Positions 6,667 to 12,935 of a stretch of 12,935 nucleotides of DNA are shown in pieces. A program made the position numbers and the translations under genes. Below the pieces are notes generated by a model. It searched no databases, was not told where the DNA came from, and was given only the letters and a program-made list of their open reading frames with translations. Numbering within the stretch: position 1 is the stretch's first letter; every line of letters starts with the position of its first letter. Source of the stretch: Actinomycetota bacterium (lineage in GTDB: Bacteria > Desulfobacterota > Deferrimicrobia > Deferrimicrobiales > Deferrimicrobiaceae); contig JAENIX010000006.1 in NCBI GenBank assembly GCA_016844415.1, forward strand, positions 1 through 12,935, written 5' to 3'.

Positions 6667-7427
6667 TCCCGTTCTTCGTACAGTCGACTCTCCTTCGGGC
6701 GGTGCCAGGGGTTTATCACGCCTTTCCCGGCGTCGACCCGGTGCGCGGAAGAGGGTTGCGGGATCAATTGCGGCAGGTGTTCTCCGTGCCCCCCTCCGGC
6801 GTGGGGACGCTCCGCCAGGTGCATTCGGCGACCGTGCTGGAAATGAGGGAGACCGACGCGGACGTCCCGGGCCACCAGTGGCGGGAGGGGGATGCCATCT
6901 GGACCGCAACTCACGGAACGGGTGTGGGAATCAGGACTGCTGACTGCGTGCCGGTCCTCATGGCGCACCGCAGGCTCCCTGTGTGCGCCGCGATCCATGC
7001 CGGCTGGCGGGGAATCTCCGCTGGCGTGATAGGGGAGGCGATACGCCACATCGCCGCCAGGTTCGGGCAGGATGCGGCAGGGGGGCTGGTTGCGGCGGCG
7101 GGGCCTTCGGCGAAGGGATGCTGCTACGAGGTGGGCGAAGATGTCGCCGCCACGCTGCGGGAGTGTCCCGGGGGGGACCGGCGCCTGGCGAAGGGGAAGA
7201 TGCCGGGGAAGTGGATCGCCGACCTCCAGATGCTTGCGGTCGACGCCCTCATCGATGCCGGCATATCACCGCGGAACGCGGAGGCGGTCGGCCCCTGCAC
7301 TATCTGCTCCCCGCGATTCCATTCATACCGGCGAGAAAAATCCTTGACCGGCAGGCAGCTAAGTTTTATCTATAGAATGGATTTAGTCGAAGGTTTCCCA
7401 TCACCTCCAGGACAGGATATCCCATGA
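6663..7427 (+). CDS. pgeF: Peptidoglycan editing factor PgeF / purine nucleoside phosphorylase (YfiH/LACC1 family)
   Basis: A member of the former 'multicopper polyphenol oxidase' (DUF152) family, now known to act as zinc-dependent purine nucleoside phosphorylase/adenosine deaminase; E. coli YfiH also prevents misincorporation of an amino acid into peptidoglycan precursors. The three zinc ligands are visible: His54 (LRQVHSATV), Cys95 (RTADCVPVL) and His112 (IHAGWRG). The signature GPSAKGCCYEVG (148-159) and the C-terminal CTICSPRFHSYRRE ... GRQLSFIYR complete the fold. It has 254 residues, the usual length. I chose GTG at 6663 because it overlaps the rluD stop as GTGA and gives the usual N-terminus; the frame stays open upstream, but that part is a shadow of rluD. 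The rluD-pgeF pairing is common in proteobacteria. It overlaps the next gene by 4 bp. Confidence 0.93.
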   Translation: MIPFFVQSTLLRAVPGVYHAFPGVDPVRGRGLRDQLRQVFSVPPSGVGTLRQVHSATVLEMRETDADVPGHQWREGDAIWTATHGTGVGIRTADCVPVLMAHRRLPVCAAIHAGWRGISAGVIGEAIRHIAARFGQDAAGGLVAAAGPSAKGCCYEVGEDVAATLRECPGGDRRLAKGKMPGKWIADLQMLAVDALIDAGISPRNAEAVGPCTICSPRFHSYRREKSLTGRQLSFIYRMDLVEGFPSPPGQDIP

Positions 7428-8413
7428 CCGACACCGACATCCGCCTGCGCATCGAGAACGAGATCCTCGCACGGCAGGAAAAGAAATACTCCGAGGAGGA
7501 ACAGGCCAACCACCTGATGAACCTTCTCATGGAGAACTATCCCCTGCTTTCGGCCTCGGTCATCGCCATCGATCAGGACGGGAAGGGGATTTCCATATTC
7601 GGCCAACGAGGACTTTCAGGCCATTTCATCAAGGAGATGTACGCCCGGAAGGACCAGCCGCTCATCGCGGCCGCCATGAAGGCGGAAGTGACGGTCACCG
7701 GCGGCGACGCGCGGGCCAAGGACCCGGGCTTCCGCCTGGAGCACGACTACAAGGTGATGTACGCGGCCCCGTGCAGGCTGCAGGGGGAGACGCTGGGCGT
7801 ATTCATAGCGGATTCGATGCACCCCGACCTGCTCGCGCAGGAGACGCGGCAGGACTTCCTCGCCTACGCGCGGCTTTCGACCCTGTTTATCGCGCTGCGG
7901 AACCTGCGGGGAAAGGTTTCGCGGGTGCCCGACGTGGACATGGTGACCGGACTTTTCACATTCAAGTATTTCCACGAAGTGCTGCACAGGGAGATGACCC
8001 GCGGGAAGAAATTCGGGCATTCGGCGGCCCTCATGTTCCTCAAGGTCCGCAACCTCAGGGAGATGAACGAGGTCTACGGTCACGTCTCCGCGGACAGGGC
8101 TCTGGTCGAGGCTGCTGACCGGATCCGGAGTTTTCTGCGCGACGTGGACTACGTTTCCCGCTCCGGCGGCAACATCTACGTAGTGATGCCTGGCGTGACC
8201 AAGGCCGACGCGCGAGCGACGGCGACCAGGATAATCGAGGCGATGAACGCATCCCCGGTGGGACAGGGGGATGTCCAGCTGAAGCTGGCGATCGGGATCG
8301 CCACGTTCCCCAAGGACGGCGACACGGAAAAAATTCTCATCCCACATGTGGAGTCGATGGTGCACGAGTCGATGAGGAAGGGCGGAAACGCAGTGTCCGT
8401 GTACAAGGATTAG
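7424..8413 (+). CDS. GAF-like sensor with degenerate GGDEF domain, probable c-di-GMP-binding protein without cyclase activity
   Basis: A 329-residue soluble protein. Residues ~25-160 resemble a GAF domain (LLSASVIAIDQDG ... YAAPCRLQGETLGVFIAD). A GGDEF-fold domain follows (~170-329) from DMVTGLFTFKYF to the end. Comparison with canonical diguanylate cyclases shows lost catalysis: the GGDEF motif is GGNIY (248-252), and the two metal-site aspartates of the LDID strand are Lys207 and Arg209. Asn215, Tyr218, Gly219 and His220 remain. The inhibitory c-di-GMP site is intact as RDVD (239-242), exactly five residues before the motif as in PleD. So I infer a receptor or scaffold role rather than c-di-GMP synthesis. 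No transmembrane segment or response-regulator domain is seen. It overlaps pgeF by 4 bp (ATGA) and is the last gene before the hairpin at 8411. Confidence 0.88.
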   Translation: MTDTDIRLRIENEILARQEKKYSEEEQANHLMNLLMENYPLLSASVIAIDQDGKGISIFGQRGLSGHFIKEMYARKDQPLIAAAMKAEVTVTGGDARAKDPGFRLEHDYKVMYAAPCRLQGETLGVFIADSMHPDLLAQETRQDFLAYARLSTLFIALRNLRGKVSRVPDVDMVTGLFTFKYFHEVLHREMTRGKKFGHSAALMFLKVRNLREMNEVYGHVSADRALVEAADRIRSFLRDVDYVSRSGGNIYVVMPGVTKADARATATRIIEAMNASPVGQGDVQLKLAIGIATFPKDGDTEKILIPHVESMVHESMRKGGNAVSVYKD

Positions 8414-8435
8414 GGCGTCCCGTCCGCCTTATTTT
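8411..8435 (+). terminator. Weak candidate intrinsic terminator after the GGDEF gene
   Basis: The stop codon begins a 7-bp stem (8411-8417 pairing with 8425-8431, including one G-U pair; core GGCG/CGCC) with a 7-base loop, followed by TTTT then CCTT. The stem is short and the T-run interrupted, so termination may be partial. Its position between the operon end and the rho promoter fits a terminator. Confidence 0.4.
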
Positions 8436-8437
8436 CC

Positions 8438-8467
8438 TTGACATGCGGAAACCCGCGGGCAGAGAAT
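8438..8467 (+). promoter_or_regulatory. Candidate sigma-70 type promoter for rho
   Basis: A perfect TTGACA at 8438-8443 and GAGAAT at 8462-8467 (four of six matches to TATAAT) stand 18 bases apart in the 158-bp gap before rho, giving an untranslated leader of roughly 100 bases. The spacer contains a small inverted repeat, GCGG/CCGC (8445-8456). Rho genes are often autoregulated through such leaders. The rho Shine-Dalgarno, GGGAGA at 8560-8565, lies 6 bases before the ATG. The rest of the gap shows nothing else I can name. Confidence 0.45.
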
Positions 8468-8571
8468 GAGAATGGCCTTCAGCGGGTGTGCCTGCCGGAG
8501 CTTTTCAAACAGATAATCGACCAGGTACTGTCCATATCGTCCTGAACACCCAATCATCCGGGAGAACGTGC

Positions 8572-9819
8572 ATGAATCTGAAAGAATTGAAGGGAATGCG
8601 GATCGGCGAGCTGACCGAGATCGCGAAGAACCTGAACGTCGATGGGGCGGCGGGGCTCAAGAAACAGGAGCTGATATTCGCCATACTCCAGGCGCAGACC
8701 GACCAGGAGGTTATCGTCTCCGGGGAGGGGACGCTCGAGGTGCTCCCCGACGGCTACGGGTTCCTTCGGTCCCCCGATTCGAACTATCTGCCGGGTCCGG
8801 ACGACATCTACGTCTCCCCCTCGCAGATCCGCCGGTTCGGGCTACGCACCGGGGACACCATCACCGGCCAGATCCGGGCCCCCAAGGGCGAAGAGCGTTA
8901 TTTCGCCCTCCTGAAGGTGGAGAAGATCAACACCGAGGACCCCGAGACCAGCAAGGACAAGATCCTCTTCGATAACCTGACGCCCCTCTACCCGCAGGAT
9001 AAGTTCACGATGGAGTACGTCTCCGACAACTACGCCACCCGGATCATCGACCTGATCGACCCGATCGGCAAGGGACAGCGGGCGCTCATCACGTCGCCGC
9101 CCCGGGCCGGAAAGACCATCATCCTGCAGAACATCGCCAACGCCCTTGCGATCAACCACTCCGAAGTCGTCCTGATCGTCCTGCTCATCGACGAGCGGCC
9201 CGAGGAAGTGACCGACATGCAGCGCAGCGTCAAGGGCGAGGTCATCTCCTCCACCTTCGACGAGCCCGCGCAGCGGCACGTGCAGGTGGCGGAGATGGTG
9301 CTGGAGAAGGCCAAGCGTCTCGTGGAGCACAAGAAGGACGTGGTGATCCTTCTGGACAGCATCACCCGTCTGGCGCGCGCCTACAACGCGGTCGTCCCGC
9401 CGTCCGGGAAGGTCCTTTCCGGCGGCGTCGACGCGAACGCGCTGCAGAAGCCGAAGCGCTTCTTCGGGGCGGCGCGAAACATAGAGGAAGGGGGATCGCT
9501 CACCATCATCGCGACCGCGCTCATCGAGACCGGCAGCAGGATGGACGAAGTGATCTTCGAGGAGTTCAAGGGTACGGGCAACATGGAGCTCGTCCTCGAC
9601 AGGAAGATCTCCGAGAAGAGGATCTTCCCCGCCATCGACATCAACAAGTCCGGCACCCGGAAGGAGGAGCTCCTCCTCGACAAGAGCACCCTCCAGCGGG
9701 TGTGGATCCTGCGGAAGTTCCTCTCCCCGCTGTCGCCGGCCGAGAGCATGGAGTTCCTGCTCGACAAGATCTCAAAAACGAAGACAAACAAGGAATTCTT
9801 GGAGTCGATGAACTCGTGA
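8572..9819 (+). CDS. rho: Transcription termination factor Rho
   Basis: Hexameric ATP-dependent RNA helicase that binds C-rich nascent RNA and releases RNA polymerase. The 415-residue protein has the Rho_N helical domain ([20 protein letters not shown]), the cold-shock-like RNA-binding domain ([15 protein letters not shown], 53-67) and a RecA-like ATPase core. Walker A is SPPRAGKT (175-182), Walker B VVILLD (257-262), and the R-loop is the conserved block near [17 protein letters not shown] (283-299). All key residues seem present, without the large insert found in some Actinobacteria. I chose the ATG at 8572, after GGGAGA; the frame is open to 8488, but that extension lacks family sequence. 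It is followed 23 bp later by rpmE, an order common in many bacteria. Confidence 0.98.
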   Translation: MNLKELKGMRIGELTEIAKNLNVDGAAGLKKQELIFAILQAQTDQEVIVSGEGTLEVLPDGYGFLRSPDSNYLPGPDDIYVSPSQIRRFGLRTGDTITGQIRAPKGEERYFALLKVEKINTEDPETSKDKILFDNLTPLYPQDKFTMEYVSDNYATRIIDLIDPIGKGQRALITSPPRAGKTIILQNIANALAINHSEVVLIVLLIDERPEEVTDMQRSVKGEVISSTFDEPAQRHVQVAEMVLEKAKRLVEHKKDVVILLDSITRLARAYNAVVPPSGKVLSGGVDANALQKPKRFFGAARNIEEGGSLTIIATALIETGSRMDEVIFEEFKGTGNMELVLDRKISEKRIFPAIDINKSGTRKEELLLDKSTLQRVWILRKFLSPLSPAESMEFLLDKISKTKTNKEFLESMNS

Positions 9820-9842
9820 TCCTTGAGAGGAGAAGGAACGGG

Positions 9843-10046
9843 ATGAAGGAAAAAATCCACCCGAAATACGTGATGTCCACGGTCAAGTGCGCGTGCGGAA
9901 ATTTATTCGAGACGATGTCCAACATGGCCGAGATCAAGGTGGCCATCTGCTCGAACTGCCACCCGTTCTTCACGGGGAAGCAGAAGCTGATCGATACCGC
10001 CGGGCGCATCGAGAAGTTCAAGAAGAAGTACGACCTGAAGAAGTAG
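9843..10046 (+). CDS. rpmE: 50S ribosomal protein L31, zinc-binding (C+) form
   Basis: A 67-residue large-subunit protein that helps bridge the 50S and 30S subunits. It begins MKEKIHPKY, the typical L31 start, and carries four zinc-ligand cysteines: C16 and C18 (KCACGN) and C36 and C39 ([10 protein letters not shown]). That makes it the zinc-dependent type, which is released or replaced by a cysteine-free paralogue when zinc is scarce in many bacteria. The C-terminus [14 protein letters not shown] is basic, as expected for rRNA contact. A strong AGGAGAAGGA (9828-9837) precedes the ATG. It sits 23 bp after rho; the next gene starts 31 bp later. Confidence 0.97.
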   Translation: MKEKIHPKYVMSTVKCACGNLFETMSNMAEIKVAICSNCHPFFTGKQKLIDTAGRIEKFKKKYDLKK

Positions 10047-10077
10047 GGCCGAGAGGCGCCTTGCGGTCTCCCTTCCC

Positions 10078-10824
10078 GTGAAAGTCATCCTGCTGCAGTG
10101 CACTCCGGAGCCGGAGCGGCTTGTGGCCCTGGCGGCCCGGCTGTGCTATTCACCGGCCGCGCTTTCGGACCTGCAGGAGGAGGTCTCCCGGAAGGACGTC
10201 CGCAAGCTCGTGCGGCGGGTGCTCTCGATGGGGCACGCCTCCGTGCTGGAGCACGTGGTGTTCACCTACGGAGTTGAAGGCATCTCCCGCGCGACATCCC
10301 ACCAGCTCGTGCGCCACCGGATCGCCTCATATTCCCAGCAGAGCCAGAGATACGTATCCGCCGGATTCGGCTACGTCACGCCTAAGACGATAGGGGAATC
10401 GGGTCCTTCCACGGATCTGCCTCGCGATCCCGCGAAGGCGAACCGGAAGAAGCCTCTGGCGGATAAATTCGAGAGGCACATGAAGAGCAGCGCGGCCCTG
10501 TACGAGGAGATGGTGCGGTCCGGCGTCCCCGCCGAGGATGCCAGGTTCGTGCTCCCCAACGCCACGGAGACGAAGATCCTGATCACGATGAACGCCAGGG
10601 AGTTGCATCACTTCTTCGCGCTGCGCCTGTGCCGCCGCGCCCAGTGGGAGATACGGGAGATGGCCGGCAGAATGCTCTCGATAGCGTGGGAAAAAGCGCC
10701 GCTCCTGTTCGAGTCGGCCGGCCCGGGATGCGTGCGAGGCCGCTGCCCCGAGGGGAAGATGACCTGCGGGGACCCGGCCGGGGTCCGCAGGGAGATCGCG
10801 GACCTGAAAGGGGCGGCGCGTTGA
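10078..10824 (+). CDS. thyX: Flavin-dependent thymidylate synthase ThyX
   Basis: Makes dTMP from dUMP using methylene-tetrahydrofolate as carbon donor and FAD/NADPH as reductant, replacing ThyA. The ThyX signature RHR-x7-S is RHRIASYSQQS (79-89), preceded by AARLCYS (19-25) and GHASVLEHV (52-60). NARELHHFF and LRLCRRAQWEIR form the C-terminal catalytic part. The tail has three cysteines (GPGCVRGRC ... TCG, spaced C-x4-C-x6-C) that could bind metal, though no role is known to me. It has 248 residues, normal length. The start is GTG at 10078: MKVILL matches the family start, yet there is no good Shine-Dalgarno (the nearest purine run is about 20 bases away). Its final A is the first base of the next ATG, so translation of the two is coupled. 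Confidence 0.96.
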   Translation: MKVILLQCTPEPERLVALAARLCYSPAALSDLQEEVSRKDVRKLVRRVLSMGHASVLEHVVFTYGVEGISRATSHQLVRHRIASYSQQSQRYVSAGFGYVTPKTIGESGPSTDLPRDPAKANRKKPLADKFERHMKSSAALYEEMVRSGVPAEDARFVLPNATETKILITMNARELHHFFALRLCRRAQWEIREMAGRMLSIAWEKAPLLFESAGPGCVRGRCPEGKMTCGDPAGVRREIADLKGAAR

Positions 10825-12005
10825 TGCGGATGGAGCCCGGGGGACCGGCACGCACTTCCCACCAGCCTCCTGCTGCTGCGGCGGATACGGGCATGTCTAC
10901 TACGTTGCGCTCGGTCGGGCTCCTCGACGTAGTTTCAAATACGTCTCCGGTGCCCTCGGTCGCGACGCCTTGTATCCATACCCGTCTCCACCGCCTCGCT
11001 ACGGAGCCTGGTGATAAATTAGGGCCCGTCCTCGGCGGGCAGGCGGTCATCGAGGGCGTTATGATGAAGGGGCCGGAGCTGTTCGCCGTCGCGGTGCGGA
11101 AGGCCAGCGGAGAGATCCGCATCAAGGACTTTCCGATAACGTCGGGCCGCGCGAAGCGGGCATTTTCGAAGATTTTCCTTATCCGGGGTGTGGTGACTAT
11201 GGCGGCGATGCTCGTCATCGGCTACCGGGCGCTCCAGTACTCGGCGGACGAGGCGATAGAGGACGTGGAAGCGGCCGTCCCCTCTAAAAAATCCTCTCGG
11301 GACGCTGCCACGCCTGCTACCCATGGCAGCGAAAGCAAGGAAAAGGCGGCCCCCATGAAAGAAAGGGAAAAGGGGGCAAGCGGCCTCGCCATGGCGGGCG
11401 CCCTGGCGCTTGCTTTGTTCCTGGGCATCGTGCTGTTCTTCTGGCTTCCTCTGCTGGCGACCCGCGGGATCGCGGCCCTTCTGCCCGCGCTCTCCGGGCG
11501 GATGGCGTTCAACCTCGTCGACGGGGTCCTTCGCGTGATGGCGTTCGTCGGCTATGTCCTGGCGATCTCGGCGATGAAGGACATCCGGCGCATCTTCCAG
11601 TACCACGGCGCCGAGCACAAGGTCGTCAACGCCTATGAACGCAAGGCGGACCTGACGCCGGAGGCGGTGAAGACGTATTCAAGCCTCCACCCGCGCTGCG
11701 GGACGAGCTTCCTCCTCTTCGTGATGGTGATCAGCATAGTCGTGTTCTCCATGATCCCCCATGACAGCTCCCTGGCGGTCAAGGCGGGGATGCGCCTCCT
11801 GCTCCTCCCGGCGATCGCCGGGATATCCTACGAAGTGCTTCGTCTCACCGCGCGGAAGGCGGACTCCCCCTTCTTCCGGGCGCTCATCGCGCCGGGCCTG
11901 CTCCTGCAGCGGCTTACCACCCGCGAGCCGGACCTCTCCCAGATCGAGGTGGCCGTCGCCTCCTTCCGGCGTGTGGTTCCCCTGGAGACAGGGCTTGTTG
12001 AATAA
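10824..12005 (+). CDS. DUF1385 (YqhQ/COG3872) membrane protein with N-terminal insertion
   Basis: A 393-residue inner-membrane protein of unknown biochemical role. The family core begins at [14 protein letters not shown] (71-84) and includes [15 protein letters not shown] (258-272) and [12 protein letters not shown] (288-299). Predicted membrane spans lie at about 118-137, 187-211, 229-250, 295-311 and 323-341. A highly charged Ser/Lys/Glu-rich linker (150-185) separates spans one and two. The first ~63 residues before the core are unusual: family members have only a short lead here, and residues 7-63 match the 57-codon repeat-like block described separately. I chose ATG 10824, which overlaps the thyX stop (TGATG); ATG 10893 inside the block is an alternative. 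Its place before prfA is common in Deltaproteobacteria and Firmicutes. Known family members are called uncharacterised; I do not assign a reaction. Confidence 0.88.
   Translation: MRMEPGGPARTSHQPPAAAADTGMSTTLRSVGLLDVVSNTSPVPSVATPCIHTRLHRLATEPGDKLGPVLGGQAVIEGVMMKGPELFAVAVRKASGEIRIKDFPITSGRAKRAFSKIFLIRGVVTMAAMLVIGYRALQYSADEAIEDVEAAVPSKKSSRDAATPATHGSESKEKAAPMKEREKGASGLAMAGALALALFLGIVLFFWLPLLATRGIAALLPALSGRMAFNLVDGVLRVMAFVGYVLAISAMKDIRRIFQYHGAEHKVVNAYERKADLTPEAVKTYSSLHPRCGTSFLLFVMVISIVVFSMIPHDSSLAVKAGMRLLLLPAIAGISYEVLRLTARKADSPFFRALIAPGLLLQRLTTREPDLSQIEVAVASFRRVVPLETGLVE
10832..11011. repeat. Candidate palindromic repeat element inserted in frame at the start of the DUF1385 gene
   Basis: A 171-bp block (57 codons) bounded by near-identical 9-mers, GGAGCCCGG at 10832-10840 and GGAGCCTGG at 11003-11011, which look like a target duplication with one mismatch. 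Inside are ACTACGT (10899-10905) and ACGTAGT (10927-10933), a 7-bp inverted repeat, and GACGTA (10926-10931) and TACGTC (10940-10945), a 6-bp one; the shared middle arm means only one hairpin can form at a time. CTCGGTCG occurs twice (10910-10917 and 10955-10962). Deleting the block leaves ATG CGG ATG GAG CC(C/T) GG(T) GAT running directly into the conserved family core in frame. That it is mobile or repeated elsewhere in the genome is inference. Confidence 0.45.
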
Positions 12006-12935
12006 ACTGGAAACCGTCTGCGGGCGGATCCCCGAGCTGGAGAGGCTGATGAACGACCCGTCGGTCGTCGGGAACCCGCGGGAGATGCAGCGGATCGGCC
12101 GGGAGCTTGCCGAGCTTCGGCCGCTCGCCCTGGCTTACGCCCGGCACAGGAAGATCGCGCATGAGCTCGAGGAGAACGGGCAGCTGCTGGAGGCCGAGAA
12201 GGACCCGGATATGCGGACGATGGCCCGGGAAGAGATCGCGAGGCTCTCGGAAGAGCAGGAGAAGCTGATAGCCGAGATCCGCTTTCTCCTGCTGCCCAGG
12301 GACCCCAACGACGAGAAGAACATCCTGATCGAGATCCGGGCCGGAGCCGGCGGCGAAGAGGCGGGGCTGTTCGCCACGGAGCTGTTCCGCGCCTACTCCA
12401 TGTACGGCGCCCTGAAGGGGTGGAAGACGGAGGTCCTCTCGCGGAACGAGACCGGGCTGGGCGGGACGCGGGAAGTGATCGCCATGATCGAGGGGAAGGG
12501 CGCCTACAGCCGCCTGAAATACGAGAGCGGCGTCCACCGGGTCCAGCGGGTGCCGGCGACCGAGTCGGGGGGACGGATCCATACATCGACCGTCACCGTC
12601 GCCGTGATGCCGGAGGCCGAGGAAGTCGACGTGCAGGTAAATCCCGATGAACTTCGGATCGATGTGTTCCGTTCCTCGGGCCCCGGAGGGCAGAGCGTCA
12701 ACACGACCGATTCCGCTGTCCGCATCACCCACGTGCCGACGGGGCTGGTCGTTCAGTGCCAGGACGAAAAATCGCAACTGAAGAACAAGTCGAAAGCGCT
12801 AAAGATCCTCCGGTCGCGCCTCTACGACCTCGAATTGGAGAAGCAGCGCGCCGGCCGCGCGGACATGCGCCGCTCACAGGTGGGGACGGGGGACCGCAGC
12901 GAGCGGATCCGGACGTACAACTTCCCGCAGAACCG
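11995..12935 (+). CDS. prfA: Peptide chain release factor 1 (3' end beyond window)
   Basis: Recognises UAA and UAG stop codons and triggers release of the finished peptide. About 313 of the expected ~355 codons are visible. The decoding tripeptide PAT (187-189), in [15 protein letters not shown], identifies RF1 rather than RF2. The catalytic GGQ loop is present at 231-233 (SGPGGQSVN), and the last visible residues, RTYNFPQN, match the family near position 310. Two in-frame TTG codons compete: 11995 (giving MLNKLE, resembling the usual MFDKIE-type start) and 11998. GGAG at 11984-11987 lies 7 bases before the first, which I prefer. There is no ATG nearby. The start overlaps the DUF1385 stop by 11 bp, so translation is coupled. 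prmC, which methylates RF1, would be a natural next gene. Confidence 0.97.
   Translation, partial: MLNKLETVCGRIPELERLMNDPSVVGNPREMQRIGRELAELRPLALAYARHRKIAHELEENGQLLEAEKDPDMRTMAREEIARLSEEQEKLIAEIRFLLLPRDPNDEKNILIEIRAGAGGEEAGLFATELFRAYSMYGALKGWKTEVLSRNETGLGGTREVIAMIEGKGAYSRLKYESGVHRVQRVPATESGGRIHTSTVTVAVMPEAEEVDVQVNPDELRIDVFRSSGPGGQSVNTTDSAVRITHVPTGLVVQCQDEKSQLKNKSKALKILRSRLYDLELEKQRAGRADMRRSQVGTGDRSERIRTYNFPQN

Noticed and set aside
6199..6909. 236-codon minus-strand frame opposite rluD and pgeF
   Set aside because: Arginine- and proline-rich shadow without ribosome site or motif; both opposing genes are well supported.
8470..8500. Possible sigma-54 promoter (GG...GC) in the rho leader
   Set aside because: The GG to GC spacing is 14 rather than 10 bases, so it does not fit the consensus.
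8466..8516. 16-codon leader ORF before rho as an annotated gene
   Set aside because: Its ATG overlaps the proposed -10 box and no ribosome site precedes it; kept only as a possibility in a finding.
10047..10077. Possible terminator between rpmE and thyX
   Set aside because: Only short imperfect pairing (GAGA/TCTC around a GGCGCC) and no T-run.
11828..12586. 252-codon open frame on the minus strand opposite the DUF1385 gene end and prfA
   Set aside because: Composition is dominated by Ser, Arg, Pro and Ala, a typical antisense shadow; the plus strand encodes clear RF1.
1..12935. tRNA/rRNA genes, CRISPR arrays, toxin-antitoxin pairs, insertion sequences or a defence system
   Set aside because: I looked on both strands for repeats, transposase motifs and RNA gene signatures and saw none; gene content is housekeeping and envelope functions.

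Overview
The window is GC-rich (by eye about 65% G+C), densely coded bacterial chromosome. It carries lptF/lptG (lipopolysaccharide export), so the host is a diderm. The order rho - rpmE - thyX - DUF1385 gene - prfA, the flavin-dependent thymidylate synthase, the iron-sulfur flavoprotein and the small protein of a type I associate with Deltaproteobacteria all point to an anaerobic member of the old Deltaproteobacteria (Desulfuromonadota/Desulfobacterota or a near relative). That placement is inference from gene content and order, not from a search. No rRNA, tRNA, CRISPR array, insertion sequence, phage gene or dedicated defence system was found.

Left part (1-2926, minus strand): a leftward unit lptF > lptG > iron-sulfur flavoprotein > a second flavodoxin-fold oxidoreductase cut by the window edge. 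The lptF/lptG and the two flavoprotein junctions are ATGA overlaps. lptG reads as intact only if a one-base frameshift near 1138-1165 is allowed. The 95-bp divergent gap 2927-3021 holds the likely promoters for both directions and a perfect 13-bp palindrome.

Middle part (3022-8413, plus strand): ribF (FMN/FAD synthesis), a lipoprotein HtrA-type protease, a small protein of unknown function, rluD (23S rRNA pseudouridine synthase), pgeF (purine nucleoside phosphorylase family) and a GAF + degenerate GGDEF protein. The genes are almost all joined by 4-7 bp overlaps, so this is probably one translationally coupled operon, ending in a modest hairpin plus T-run at 8411-8435.

Right part (8414-12935, plus strand): a leader with a TTGACA promoter box, then rho, rpmE (zinc-type L31), thyX, a DUF1385 (YqhQ) membrane protein and the first ~313 codons of prfA (release factor 1). 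This is a housekeeping cluster for transcription termination, ribosome structure, dTMP synthesis and translation termination.

Most of the window is ordinary. The most interesting signals are: a 171-bp block with interlocking palindromes that seems to have entered the start of the DUF1385 gene in frame; a GGDEF protein that has lost its catalytic residues but kept the c-di-GMP-binding I-site; the broken lptG; and a stand-alone small ORF matching a pattern I recall as a C-terminal module. No stretch longer than about 160 bases lacks a gene.
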